DNA of 64,000 nucleotides from contig CP081102.1 in NCBI GenBank assembly GCA_025141835.1, forward strand, positions 2,480,001-2,544,000, read 5' to 3'. The position numbers and the translations under genes are program-made. Under the pieces are notes generated by a model, which searched no databases, had not been told where the DNA came from, and was given only the letters and a program-made list of their open reading frames with translations. Numbering within the stretch: the stretch's first letter is position 1; each line of letters begins with the position of its first letter. Shown in pieces: positions 25,631 through 34,491 of the stretch. Source of the stretch: Rhodobacteraceae bacterium M385. GTDB lineage: Bacteria; Pseudomonadota; Alphaproteobacteria; Rhodobacterales; Rhodobacteraceae.

Positions 25631-26193
25631 TTGGGGCGAATCGCAACACCACTGGCAAAGCGTGGGATTAAGGCGATCGGGTCGGCTACTTCATCCCAAA
25701 CGCCATCGCGGAACACATGTTGCAGCAATTGGCCGGGCACATCGGGGTCTGTGGTGTACTGGAAACAGAACTCCCGCGGGGCGGATTCGCGCATTTCGTC
25801 CCGGCGCGCGGGCAAATCGTCATCCGGCAGGGCGGTAAATCCCTCTAGGCTGAAGGGGAAACGATAGCCTTCCGCTTCCCACATGGCCTGAAGACCCTGA
25901 TCCTCAAACGGAATGCACAGGGCATCGCCGCGCCAATCAATGCGGTATTGAGCGATCTCCATGGGATAGTCCCAGGTGGCGCTGGCGGTGACGAGAACGG
26001 CGTGATCCTCATTCTGCTCCGTGTAGATTTCGGCCCAACCACAGGCCAGACGCTCATCGGGATGGTAGCAGAAAACCGAGGCATCCATATGGGCGATCAC
26101 CTCGGCACGGGTCAGAAACTCTTGCGCCTGCGCATCGCTGGCAATGGCCGCAAGGAAGGGCAGCGCGGCCAAGGCCGAAAGGGGGCGCAACAT
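25627..26193 (-). CDS. Secreted protein of unknown function
   Basis: 188-residue protein with a cleavable signal peptide (LRPLSALAALPFLAAIASDAQA, cleavage after about residue 23). The mature part is acidic with two cysteine-containing stretches (CYHPDERLACGW) that could form a disulfide, and aromatic-rich strands. No family is recognised. It is convergent with lysE (overlapping stops) and lies 88 bp downstream of uvrD on the same strand, with a 6-bp hairpin in the gap. Probably periplasmic. Confidence 0.75.
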   Translation of the reverse strand: MLRPLSALAALPFLAAIASDAQAQEFLTRAEVIAHMDASVFCYHPDERLACGWAEIYTEQNEDHAVLVTASATWDYPMEIAQYRIDWRGDALCIPFEDQGLQAMWEAEGYRFPFSLEGFTALPDDDLPARRDEMRESAPREFCFQYTTDPDVPGQLLQHVFRDGVWDEVADPIALIPRFASGVAIRPN

Positions 26194-26227
26194 GGCATTC
26201 TCCGTCTAAGGTCTTGATATGGACACT

Positions 26228-26244
26228 AGAGCGCCGGACGCTCT
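26228..26244 (-). other. Hairpin in the gap after uvrD
   Basis: 6-bp stem AGAGCG/CGCTCT with a 5-nt loop, about 40 bp after the uvrD stop. There is no U-tract, so it may be a weak or Rho-assisted terminator. Confidence 0.35.
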
Positions 26245-26281
26245 TGGTCGAGGGGCGGAAATCCACCGCTGCGGGCGGCCC

Positions 26282-28750
26282 CTAAAACGGCACATCGCCC
26301 CCTTCTTTGCCGGCGGGCACCAAGAAGCGGCCAACAACATGTTTGCTACCGGCCTTGTCGAACTCGATCCCCAGTTTGTCGCCCTCGACCGAGACGACAT
26401 CGCCATAGCCGAACTTCTGGTGAAATACCCGGTCGCCCTCGGAAAAGGCGCTGATCGCTTCGGCGTCGATGGTCATGGACTTGGCCTCGGACGGCTGGCG
26501 CGTGCCGTATTGGCCTTGGCGAGCTTGCAGACGTCTCCAGCCCGGCGAGTTATAAACATCGGCGTTCGCCGCTTTTTGGTGCAGGTTGGAGCCCGCCATA
26601 TCCCGCTCGACCGGGCTGGCGGTGGCAGATATCCCCCCTTGGTGGCCGCCGCCTTGATGCCCGTAAAGACCGGGTGGGGTCAGGATTTCAACGTTTTCTT
26701 CAGGCAGTTCATCAATGAAGCGCGAGGGCAATTGCGATTGCCATTGGCCGTAGACGCGCCGGTTGCCCGCAAAGGAGATCGTGCAGACTTCTTCGGCGCG
26801 GGTAATGCCCACATAGGCAAGGCGACGCTCTTCCTCCAGCCCGCTTTGACCGCTTTCATCCATGGAACGTTGGGACGGAAACAGCCCGTCTTCCCAGCCC
26901 GGCAGAAAGACGGCCGGAAACTCCAGCCCCTTGGCGGCGTGGAGCGTCATGAGCGTGACCTTGGGTTCTTGGTCGTCCTGCTCATTATCCATAATCAGGC
27001 TGACATGTTCGAGGAACCCTTGCAGGTTCTCGAAGTTTTCCAGGGCCTTGACCAGTTCCTTGAGGTTCTCTAGCCGCCCCGGCCCTTCAGGGGTTTTGTC
27101 ATTCTGCCAATGGGCGGTGTAGCCGGATTCATCGAGGATGATTTCGGCCAGTTCCACATGGCTCATGCCGCTTGGGGTGTTCTCTTCCTCGATCAGGTCA
27201 TCGACGGGACCGACAGCGTGCAGATCGCCCGATAGCTGCATCCGCCACCGGGTCAGCCCTTCCACCAAAGTGCGCAACTCTCGCCCGCCCTTGCCGCCAA
27301 TGGCTTGGGTTTCCACGCAAAGCCGCGCCCCTTCCAGCAGGCTGACGCCGTTGCTGCGGGCCATCTTCTGGATCGTCTGTTGCGCCTTGTCGCCAAGGCC
27401 CCGTTTGGGAGTGTTCACAATACGCTCAAACGCCAGATCATCATCGGGGGAAACAACGACGCGGAAGTAGGCCATGGCATCGCGGATCTCCATCCGCTCG
27501 TAGAAACGCGGGCCGCCGATGACGCGGTAAGGCAAGCCGATCGTCAGGAACCGGTCTTCAAAGGCACGCATTTGGTGAGAGGCGCGGACGAGGATGGCGA
27601 TGGAATTGGGGCCGATGGGGGCCATGCCGCGGGTGCCGCGGCCCATAGCCTCAATCTCTTCACCGATCCAACGGGCCTCTTCGTCGCCGTCCCAATGGCC
27701 GATCAGGCGCACCTTCTCGCCGTCGTCGCCATCGGTCCAGAGCGTTTTGCCGAGCCGTCCCCGGTTGCCTTCAATAACCCCACTGGCGGCGGCCAGAATA
27801 TGCTTGGTGGAGCGATAGTTCTGTTCCAGCCGGACCACATGGGCGCCGGGGAAATCTTTCTCGAACCGCAGGATGTTGCCCACTTCTGCCCCGCGCCAGC
27901 CGTAGATGGATTGGTCATCGTCGCCGACGCAGCAGATGTTTTTGTGACCTGCCGCCAGAAGGCGCAGCCAGAGGTATTGGGCGACGTTGGTATCTTGGTA
28001 TTCGTCCACCAGAATGTAACGGAACCAGCGTTGATACTGGGCCAGAAGGTCTTCGTTTTCTTGGAAAATCTGGATGACGTGGAGGAGCAGATCACCGAAG
28101 TCACAGGCGTTGAGCTCTTTCAGGCGGGCCTGATACTGAGCGTAGAGCTTCACCCCTTGGTGGTTGAACGCGCCGTGATCGGCGCTGGGGACTTTGTCAG
28201 GCGTCAGGGCCCGGTTTTTCCAGCCGTCGATGATGGAGCCCAGCGCCCGGGCGGGCCAGCGTTTGTCGTCAATGTCTTCCGCAATGATGAGCTGCTTCAT
28301 CAGACGGGTCTGATCGTCGGTGTCCAGAATGGTGAAGTTGGATTTCAGCCCGGCAAGTTCGGCATGACGGCGCAGGAGCTTCACGCAGATCGCGTGGAAC
28401 GTGCCAAGCCAGGGCATCCCTTCAGCCGGTTGACCGAGAAGCGCGCCGACACGGTTCTTCATCTCGCGCGCGGCCTTGTTGGTGAAGGTCACGGCGAGGA
28501 TTTCGTTGGGGCGGGCGGTATTTGTCGCGATCAGATGGGCGATCCGCGCCGTCAACGCTCGGGTTTTGCCGGTGCCCGCGCCTGCAAGCATCAAAACCGG
28601 ACCGTCCAACTGCTGAACGGCGGCGGCTTGGGCGGGGTTTAGCCCCTCCATATAAGAAGACGCGCCCTGGGGACGCGCGGCCATGGCACGGGCAGCAAGG
28701 GAGGTGGTGGCGGCAGCCTCGAAGGCATCGGAATCGTCGAATTGGGTCAT
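26282..28750 (-). CDS. uvrD: ATP-dependent DNA helicase UvrD/PcrA
   Basis: Superfamily 1A 3'-5' helicase for nucleotide excision and mismatch repair and for removing stalled polymerases. From ATG 28750 (MTQFDDSDAFEAA) it is 822 residues; a longer open frame upstream is not supported and would cross the LexA box. It has the Q-motif LNPAQAAAVQQLDGP, Walker A LAGAGTGKTRALT, Walker B VDEYQDTN, GDDDQSIYGWRGAE, VRLEQNYRS and the late TLHAAKGLEFPAVFLPG motif. The C-terminal GDRVFHQKFGYGDVVSVEG is the Tudor-like domain that contacts RNA polymerase in PcrA/UvrD. Confidence 0.96.
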   Translation of the reverse strand: MTQFDDSDAFEAAATTSLAARAMAARPQGASSYMEGLNPAQAAAVQQLDGPVLMLAGAGTGKTRALTARIAHLIATNTARPNEILAVTFTNKAAREMKNRVGALLGQPAEGMPWLGTFHAICVKLLRRHAELAGLKSNFTILDTDDQTRLMKQLIIAEDIDDKRWPARALGSIIDGWKNRALTPDKVPSADHGAFNHQGVKLYAQYQARLKELNACDFGDLLLHVIQIFQENEDLLAQYQRWFRYILVDEYQDTNVAQYLWLRLLAAGHKNICCVGDDDQSIYGWRGAEVGNILRFEKDFPGAHVVRLEQNYRSTKHILAAASGVIEGNRGRLGKTLWTDGDDGEKVRLIGHWDGDEEARWIGEEIEAMGRGTRGMAPIGPNSIAILVRASHQMRAFEDRFLTIGLPYRVIGGPRFYERMEIRDAMAYFRVVVSPDDDLAFERIVNTPKRGLGDKAQQTIQKMARSNGVSLLEGARLCVETQAIGGKGGRELRTLVEGLTRWRMQLSGDLHAVGPVDDLIEEENTPSGMSHVELAEIILDESGYTAHWQNDKTPEGPGRLENLKELVKALENFENLQGFLEHVSLIMDNEQDDQEPKVTLMTLHAAKGLEFPAVFLPGWEDGLFPSQRSMDESGQSGLEEERRLAYVGITRAEEVCTISFAGNRRVYGQWQSQLPSRFIDELPEENVEILTPPGLYGHQGGGHQGGISATASPVERDMAGSNLHQKAANADVYNSPGWRRLQARQGQYGTRQPSEAKSMTIDAEAISAFSEGDRVFHQKFGYGDVVSVEGDKLGIEFDKAGSKHVVGRFLVPAGKEGGDVPF

Positions 28751-28790
28751 GGGGCAAGGATAGTGCGGGAATGGCGCAAGGGGAAGGTAT

Positions 28791-28805
28791 GTTCGCAGAT
28801 TGTTC
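28791..28805. promoter_or_regulatory. LexA (SOS) box upstream of uvrD
   Basis: GTTC GCAGATT GTTC at 28791-28805 is an exact GTTC-N7-GTTC direct repeat, the LexA site described for alphaproteobacteria including Rhodobacter. It lies about 40 bp upstream of the uvrD start, where a repressor would block its promoter. Read on the minus strand it is GAAC-N7-GAAC. The divergent gene at 28936 could be affected too but is 130 bp away. Confidence 0.78.
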
Positions 28806-28832
28806 TGCGTGGTGACTGTGGCGAAGGTGGAA

Positions 28833-28852
28833 TTGAGGGGCCAGCCCCTCAA
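28833..28852. other. Inverted repeat between uvrD and lldD-like gene
   Basis: Arms TTGAGGGGC/GCCCCTCAA separated by CA in the divergent promoter region. It may be an operator for the plus-strand gene or a cruciform-type repeat; no U-tract follows. Confidence 0.4.
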
Positions 28853-28935
28853 ACTCCCTGCGATATTTGTGAAAAGATGAAAGAGGGGCGCGAAAAGTGG
28901 TTGAGGTTGAGCGGGTTGAGGGGTTGAGTTCGAGA

Positions 28936-30078
28936 ATGGATTTACACGCAAAATTTCCCGCATTGAGCGACCTGAAGGCACGGGCGCGGCAACGTATTCC
29001 GCATTTCGTGTGGGAATATTTGGATTCGGCCACGGGAGTGGAGGCTGGTGCCGCCCGTAATCGCGCAGCGTTGGACGAGGTCTTGTTGCGCCCCGCCGCC
29101 TTGTTGGGAGAGGTGGCCCCTGATCTGCGGTGCCAGTTGATGGGGCAGGATTATTCGGTCCCTTTTGGTATTGCGCCGTTGGGCATGTCGGGGCTGATTT
29201 GGCCGAAGGCGGAGCGGATATTGAGCGGCTTTGCGGCGCGGGCGGGCATTCCCTACGGGCTTTCAACCGTGGCGACCGAGGTGCCAGAGGCTTTGGCCGG
29301 GCAGATTGGTGATCAGGGGTGGTTTCAGATGTATCCCCCCAAATCGGCAGAGGTGCGCGACGATATGCTGAAGCGTGCCAAGGCAGCGGGATTTCACACC
29401 TTGGTGCTTACGGTGGATGTGCCGGCGGCGTCCCGCAGGGAGCGGCAGACGAGAGGCGGGTTAGTGCAACCACCCCGGCTGACCCCGAGGCTTCTGGCGC
29501 AAGTGGCGCGATGTCCGGTTTGGGCCGCGGGGATCGGGTTTGGGGAAATGCCGCGGATGCGGTTGATGGACAGCTATGCGGCGGATTTGGCCAAGGGGCC
29601 CCTGCCCTCGACCGCCCATGTGGGATACCTTTTGAGAGCCGCGCCGGATTGGGAATACGTGGCCGCCTTAAGGGAAGCGTGGGACGGGCCGCTGGTATTG
29701 AAGGGGGTGTGTGAGCCGGAGGTGGCAGCGCGGGCGGCGTCTGAGGGGGTGGATGCTGTTTGGGTCTCGACCCATGCGGGGCGTCAGTTTGACGGGGCAC
29801 CGGGGGCGGCCAGTATGCTGCCGGGAGTGCGGGCCGCCACTGATCTGCCAGTCATATTCGACAGTGGCGTGGAAAGCGGGTTGGATATCCTGCGCGCCTT
29901 GGCGCTTGGGGCTGACTTCGTGATGATGGGCCGCCCCTGGCATTACGCCCTTGGCGCATTGGGACACGACGGCCCGGCCCATTGGTACGACATCTTGGTC
30001 AAAGACATGGAAAGCAACATGGCCCAAATCGGGGCACGGCGCCTTGAGGATCTGGGGAGTCGGCTGATCAAAGGTTAA
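28936..30078 (+). CDS. FMN-dependent alpha-hydroxy-acid dehydrogenase (lactate dehydrogenase type)
   Basis: TIM-barrel flavoenzyme that oxidises an L-2-hydroxy acid such as L-lactate, glycolate or mandelate. ATG 28936 (MDLHAKFPALSDL) gives 380 residues, the usual size. Visible are the N-terminal ARQRIPHFVWEYLDSATG motif, the FGIAPLGMSGLIWP FMN region, the QMYPP motif, VLTVDVPAASRRERQ, the active-site STHAGRQFDGAP (the family's SNHGGRQLDGAP, with N-H-G-G changed to T-H-A-G) and the phosphate-binding DSGVESGLDILRAL, MMGRPWHYALG. The catalytic His and Arg are kept. Substrate is not certain. Confidence 0.9.
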   Translation: MDLHAKFPALSDLKARARQRIPHFVWEYLDSATGVEAGAARNRAALDEVLLRPAALLGEVAPDLRCQLMGQDYSVPFGIAPLGMSGLIWPKAERILSGFAARAGIPYGLSTVATEVPEALAGQIGDQGWFQMYPPKSAEVRDDMLKRAKAAGFHTLVLTVDVPAASRRERQTRGGLVQPPRLTPRLLAQVARCPVWAAGIGFGEMPRMRLMDSYAADLAKGPLPSTAHVGYLLRAAPDWEYVAALREAWDGPLVLKGVCEPEVAARAASEGVDAVWVSTHAGRQFDGAPGAASMLPGVRAATDLPVIFDSGVESGLDILRALALGADFVMMGRPWHYALGALGHDGPAHWYDILVKDMESNMAQIGARRLEDLGSRLIKG

Positions 30079-30144
30079 CGGGCCATAAACCGGAAACGTA
30101 AAGGAGGGGTTAACACCAAAGGTTAATGTTCCTATATCGTTCCC

Positions 30145-30525
30145 ATGACCGAAGCCCAAGCCATTGCGATTCTATGTGCCATGTTGGGCGGGGAGGCGGA
30201 ACACCGAGAGCCCTACAGCCTCCATGCGGTGGAAAGCTATGTTCGCATTGATTGCATCTCGGACACCCACGCGATCGAAATCGGGCTTGATCACACGCGT
30301 GGCGCTTATGACAGCCTGCATCAGGCAACGTTCAACGCCATGCTGACGGACCGGGAGCCGATGGTGATCCTGATCGACACCGACAATATCGAGTCGCAAT
30401 ACGAGTTCCAGATCGAGGCCGTGGCCCGCGCCCATGGTGTCGATTACGCGGTCTGGGATGAGCATTTCCTGATCCGCTGGCAGATGACAGCGCCGTTTCG
30501 CGCACGACTTCGCCCCGAAAGCTGA
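30145..30525 (+). CDS. Small protein with PD-(D/E)XK nuclease-like layout
   Basis: 126-residue soluble protein. The central stretch has E30, D36 in YVRIDC and THAIEIG (E45), followed by a helix with Q60, the order of acidic residues seen in the restriction-endonuclease-like fold. The usual lysine of ExK is replaced (E45-x-G47), so activity is doubtful. Two short strands (MVILIDTD, VDYAVWDE) complete an alpha/beta core. It follows the flavoenzyme by 66 bp; three GGTTAA motifs lie in and before the gap. I do not recognise a named family, so the nuclease link is an inference from pattern. Confidence 0.7.
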   Translation: MTEAQAIAILCAMLGGEAEHREPYSLHAVESYVRIDCISDTHAIEIGLDHTRGAYDSLHQATFNAMLTDREPMVILIDTDNIESQYEFQIEAVARAHGVDYAVWDEHFLIRWQMTAPFRARLRPES

Positions 30526-30808
30526 CGCGCCCTGCTTCCGAGGTGAGGCTGCGCCCCCCTTGTTCTGCCTCGCCTGCTTCGCATTAAGGGCGCTGGCCCC
30601 CTCCGCTCGCCCATAAAACCTGCGCGAGTCCGGCTTAATAGCGGCAGAAGCAGGCATGGCCGTGCATGGCGAAGGGCACGTTGACCAGACCGGCTTCAAC
30701 GCCGTCCGTTACACCGGGCCGGGCGGCTGTTAACCAAGACGCGCTTCTGCTTGCCCTTCCCCGCGCATACGTTCAAGAATGCTGCAACTGCATACTGGGG
30801 GCGTTACA

Positions 30809-33800
30809 ATGGCCGAATTCAAGAAAATCCTCATCGCCAATCGCGGCGAAATCGCAATCCGCGTGATGCGCGCCGCCAACGAGTTGGGCAAGCGAACGGT
30901 CGCGGTCTACGCCGAGGAAGACAAGCTGTCGTTGCACCGCTTCAAAGCGGACGAGGCCTATAAAATCGGCGAAGGTTTGGGGCCGGTTGCCGCCTACCTC
31001 AGCATCGAAGAGATCATCCGCGTTGCAAAACTATGCGGCGCTGACGCAATCCACCCCGGCTACGGCTTGCTGTCGGAAAACCCCGATTTCGTTGATGCAT
31101 GCGCCGAAAACGGCATCACCTTCATTGGCCCCAAGGCGGAAACCATGCGCGCCCTTGGTGACAAGGCCAGCGCCCGTCGTGTCGCCATTGAAGCGGGCGT
31201 GCCCGTTATTCCCGCCACCGAAGTTCTTGGCGACGACATGGACGCCATCAAGAAGCAGGCGGCAGAGGTCGGCTATCCCTTGATGCTCAAGGCGTCTTGG
31301 GGCGGCGGCGGACGCGGGATGCGCCCGATTGCGTCCGAGGATGAGCTGGAAGAAAAGGTTCTGGAAGGTCGCCGCGAAGCCGAAGCCGCCTTTGGCAACG
31401 GCGAAGGTTATCTGGAAAAGATGATCATCCGCGCCCGCCACGTCGAGGTGCAAATCCTCGGCGACCAGCACGGCAATATCTATCACCTGTATGAGCGTGA
31501 TTGCTCGGTCCAGCGCCGCAACCAGAAAGTTGTCGAACGCGCACCCGCCCCCTACCTCACCGACATGCAGCGCAATGAGATTTGCCTTCTCGGCAAGAAG
31601 ATTTGCGAGCATGTGAATTATGAATGCGCGGGCACGGTCGAATTCCTGATGGATATGGACACCGGCGCTTTCTACTTCATCGAGGTGAACCCCCGCGTAC
31701 AGGTGGAACACACGGTGACCGAAGAAGTCACCGGCATCGACATTGTGCGCGCGCAGATCCTGATCGCCGAGGGCAAGATGCTGGCGGGCGCCACTGGTGT
31801 TGCCTCACAGTACGATGTGAAGCTGGACGGCCACGCCGTGCAATGCCGGGTCACGACGGAAGACCCTACCAACAACTTCATCCCTGATTACGGCCGCATC
31901 ACCACCTACCGCTCGGCCACGGGCATGGGCATCCGGCTGGACGGCGGCACCGCCTATTCCGGCGCGGTCATCACCCGTTACTACGACAGTCTGCTGACGA
32001 AAGTGACGGCTTGGGCCCCCACCCCCGATGCGGCAATTGCTCGGATGGACCGTGCCCTGCGCGAATTCCGTATCCGCGGCGTGTCTACCAACATCGCCTT
32101 CGTGGAAAACCTGCTGAAGCACCCGACATTCCTGAATTATCAGTACCACACCAAGTTCATTGACGAGACGCCAGAGCTGTTCGATTTCCGCCCCCGCCGG
32201 GACCGGGCCACAAAAATCCTGCGCTATGTCGCCGACATCACCGTGAACGGGCATCCAGAGACCGCGGGTCGCCCCAAACCTGCCGCCGATCTGAAACCTG
32301 CGCGCGCACCGCGCACCCCGGTCGAGGCACCTCCCGCCGGCACCCGCACCATGCTGGACGCCAAAGGCCCCGAGGCCGTGGCCAAATGGATGAAAGAGCA
32401 AAAGCAGCTCCTGATTACTGACACGACCATGCGCGACGGACACCAATCGCTTCTGGCGACGCGCATGCGCTCGATTGACATGATCAAGGCCGCACCCGCC
32501 TATGCCCATAACCTGCCGGGACTGTTCTCGGTCGAATGCTGGGGCGGTGCGACCTTTGATGTGGCCTACCGCTTCTTGCAGGAATGCCCTTGGCAGCGCC
32601 TGCGCGATATTCGCGAAAAGATGCCCAACATCATGACGCAGATGCTTCTGCGGGCCTCGAACGGCGTGGGCTACACCAACTACCCTGACAACGTGGTGGA
32701 AGGTTTCGTCAAGCAAGCGGCGGAAAGTGGCGTCGATGTCTTCCGCGTATTTGACAGCCTCAACTGGGTAGAAAACATGCGCGTCGCGATGGACGCCGTG
32801 GGCGAAAGCGGCAAGATCGTGGAAGGCACGATTTGCTACACCGGCAATATTCTCGATCCTGAACGTTCCAAGTACGACGTGAAGTACTACGTTGAAATGG
32901 CGAAGGAATTGGAGAAGGCGGGCGCCCATGTTCTGGGCCTCAAGGATATGTCGGGTCTTCTACGCCCCGCCGCGGCCGAAGTGCTGATCCCCGCCCTGAA
33001 AGACGCGGTGGACCTGCCCATCCACTTCCACACCCACGACACGGCGGGCGTTGCGGCGGGCACGATCCTGACCGCCAGCGCCCACGGTGTTGACGCCGTT
33101 GATTGCGCGATGGATGCGCTGTCGGGCAACACTTCCCAGGCGACCCTTGGCACGATTGTCGAAAGCCTGCGCTTCACGGAACGTGACACCGGCCTCGACA
33201 TCGGCGCGATCCGCGAAATCTCGGATTATTGGGAGGCCGTTCGCGCCAACTACGCGCCGTTTGAGTCTGGCATGCAGGCCCCTGCGTCCGAGGTCTACCT
33301 GCATGAGATGCCTGGCGGCCAGTTCACCAACCTCAAGGCACAGGCCCGCTCCATGGGGCTGGAAGAGCGTTGGCACGAAGTGGCGCAGATGTACGCCGAT
33401 GTGAACCAGATGTTCGGCGATATCGTGAAGGTCACGCCGTCCTCCAAGGTTGTGGGCGACATGGCGCTGATGATGGTGTCCCAAGGACTGACCCGCGCGC
33501 AGGTCGAAGACCCCGCCGTCGATGTCTCCTTTCCCGACAGCGTCATCGGCATGCTGAAGGGCGATCTGGGCCAGCCCCCCAACGGCTTCCCTAAGGGGAT
33601 CGTCAAGAAAGCCCTGAAAGGCGAGAAACCTAACCTGGAACGCCCCGGCAAACATCTGGAGCCCGTGGATATCGAAGCGACCCGGGCCGATCTTGCCAAG
33701 CAATTGGACGTGGAGATCGACGACGAGGACCTGAACGGCTACCTCATGTACCCCAAGGTTTTCACCGACTACGCCACCCGCCACGCCGACTACGGACCCG

Positions 33801-34249
33801 TGCGGACCCTGCCCACGAAAACCTTTTTCTATGGCATGGACCAGGGCGAAGAGATCGAGGCCGAGATCGACCCAGGTGTCACGCTGGAAATCCGCCTCGT
33901 GGCCATTGGTGAGACCAATGAAGAAGGCGAGGCTCGGGTGTTCTTTGAACTCAACGGCCAACCCCGTACGGTGCGCGTGCCCAACCGCCTCGTCTCCGCC
34001 ACTTCGGCCAAACGGCCCAAAGCGGAACTGGGCAACCCCAACCACATCGGGGCCCCCATGCCCGGCGTGGTCGCCTCCGTTGGCGTACAAGCAGGACAAG
34101 AGGTGTCAGAGGGCACGCTCCTGCTCACAATCGAGGCGATGAAAATGGAAACCGGCATCCATGCCGACCGCGACGCGGTGGTTAAGGCCGTCCATGTCTC
34201 CCCCGGGGGCCAGATCGACGCGAAGGATCTGCTGGTCGAACTGGAATAG
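30809..34249 (+). CDS. pyc: Pyruvate carboxylase
   Basis: Biotin enzyme converting pyruvate, bicarbonate and ATP to oxaloacetate for anaplerosis. From ATG 30809 (MAEFKKILIANRGEIAIRV) it is 1146 residues in the single-chain form: biotin carboxylase domain at about 1-450 (ATP-grasp loop SWGGGGRGM, NPRVQVEHTVTEE), carboxyltransferase TIM barrel from about 530 (TDTTMRDGHQSLLATRM, metal-site FHTHDTAG), a PYC_OADA region, and a C-terminal biotinyl domain with EAMKMET (biotin lysine near residue 1112). A GGGGG stretch precedes the start. It is monocistronic with its own terminator. Confidence 0.97.
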   Translation: MAEFKKILIANRGEIAIRVMRAANELGKRTVAVYAEEDKLSLHRFKADEAYKIGEGLGPVAAYLSIEEIIRVAKLCGADAIHPGYGLLSENPDFVDACAENGITFIGPKAETMRALGDKASARRVAIEAGVPVIPATEVLGDDMDAIKKQAAEVGYPLMLKASWGGGGRGMRPIASEDELEEKVLEGRREAEAAFGNGEGYLEKMIIRARHVEVQILGDQHGNIYHLYERDCSVQRRNQKVVERAPAPYLTDMQRNEICLLGKKICEHVNYECAGTVEFLMDMDTGAFYFIEVNPRVQVEHTVTEEVTGIDIVRAQILIAEGKMLAGATGVASQYDVKLDGHAVQCRVTTEDPTNNFIPDYGRITTYRSATGMGIRLDGGTAYSGAVITRYYDSLLTKVTAWAPTPDAAIARMDRALREFRIRGVSTNIAFVENLLKHPTFLNYQYHTKFIDETPELFDFRPRRDRATKILRYVADITVNGHPETAGRPKPAADLKPARAPRTPVEAPPAGTRTMLDAKGPEAVAKWMKEQKQLLITDTTMRDGHQSLLATRMRSIDMIKAAPAYAHNLPGLFSVECWGGATFDVAYRFLQECPWQRLRDIREKMPNIMTQMLLRASNGVGYTNYPDNVVEGFVKQAAESGVDVFRVFDSLNWVENMRVAMDAVGESGKIVEGTICYTGNILDPERSKYDVKYYVEMAKELEKAGAHVLGLKDMSGLLRPAAAEVLIPALKDAVDLPIHFHTHDTAGVAAGTILTASAHGVDAVDCAMDALSGNTSQATLGTIVESLRFTERDTGLDIGAIREISDYWEAVRANYAPFESGMQAPASEVYLHEMPGGQFTNLKAQARSMGLEERWHEVAQMYADVNQMFGDIVKVTPSSKVVGDMALMMVSQGLTRAQVEDPAVDVSFPDSVIGMLKGDLGQPPNGFPKGIVKKALKGEKPNLERPGKHLEPVDIEATRADLAKQLDVEIDDEDLNGYLMYPKVFTDYATRHADYGPVRTLPTKTFFYGMDQGEEIEAEIDPGVTLEIRLVAIGETNEEGEARVFFELNGQPRTVRVPNRLVSATSAKRPKAELGNPNHIGAPMPGVVASVGVQAGQEVSEGTLLLTIEAMKMETGIHADRDAVVKAVHVSPGGQIDAKDLLVELE

Positions 34250-34288
34250 CGCAGCCTTTCCTCGCTACGCTTCTCGCAGCTATCCCTC

Positions 34289-34321
34289 AAAGCGCCGTGG
34301 CCGCCCGCCCCGGCGCTTTTT
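34289..34321 (+). terminator. Intrinsic terminator of pyc
   Basis: 9-bp stem AAAGCGCCG/CGGCGCTTT with a 13-nt loop, running into five T, 40 bp after the pyc stop. The remaining C-rich stretch to 34491 holds no gene I can support. Confidence 0.85.
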
Positions 34322-34491
34322 CCTTGCCTGCCTCCCCCCTCCTCCGGCTATGGCGCGCCACGCTCCCCCTTCATCTTGGCCAATACAACTCAATCCCTCC
34401 GCCCGACCCAGCCGCCGCACCTCTCGTCTTCGCATCACCCCCTCAACACTCCCCCCTTGCCCAAACTCAAAGCTTCCGCCACCCTCTCTCC

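Noticed and set aside
28751..29266. N-terminal extension of uvrD by 172 residues
   Set aside because: The extension is Pro/Ser-rich, crosses the LexA box and overlaps the divergent flavoenzyme gene; the UvrD family start fits ATG 28750.
30526..30808. Small open frames in the 283-bp gap before pyc, for example ATGGCCGTGCATGG... near 30657
   Set aside because: Very short, no ribosome binding site pattern and no recognisable product. The gap likely holds the pyc promoter and I see no other clear element.
31805..32929. 374-codon minus-strand frame inside pyruvate carboxylase
   Set aside because: Antisense shadow of a well-conserved gene; no recognised domain and no ribosome binding site.
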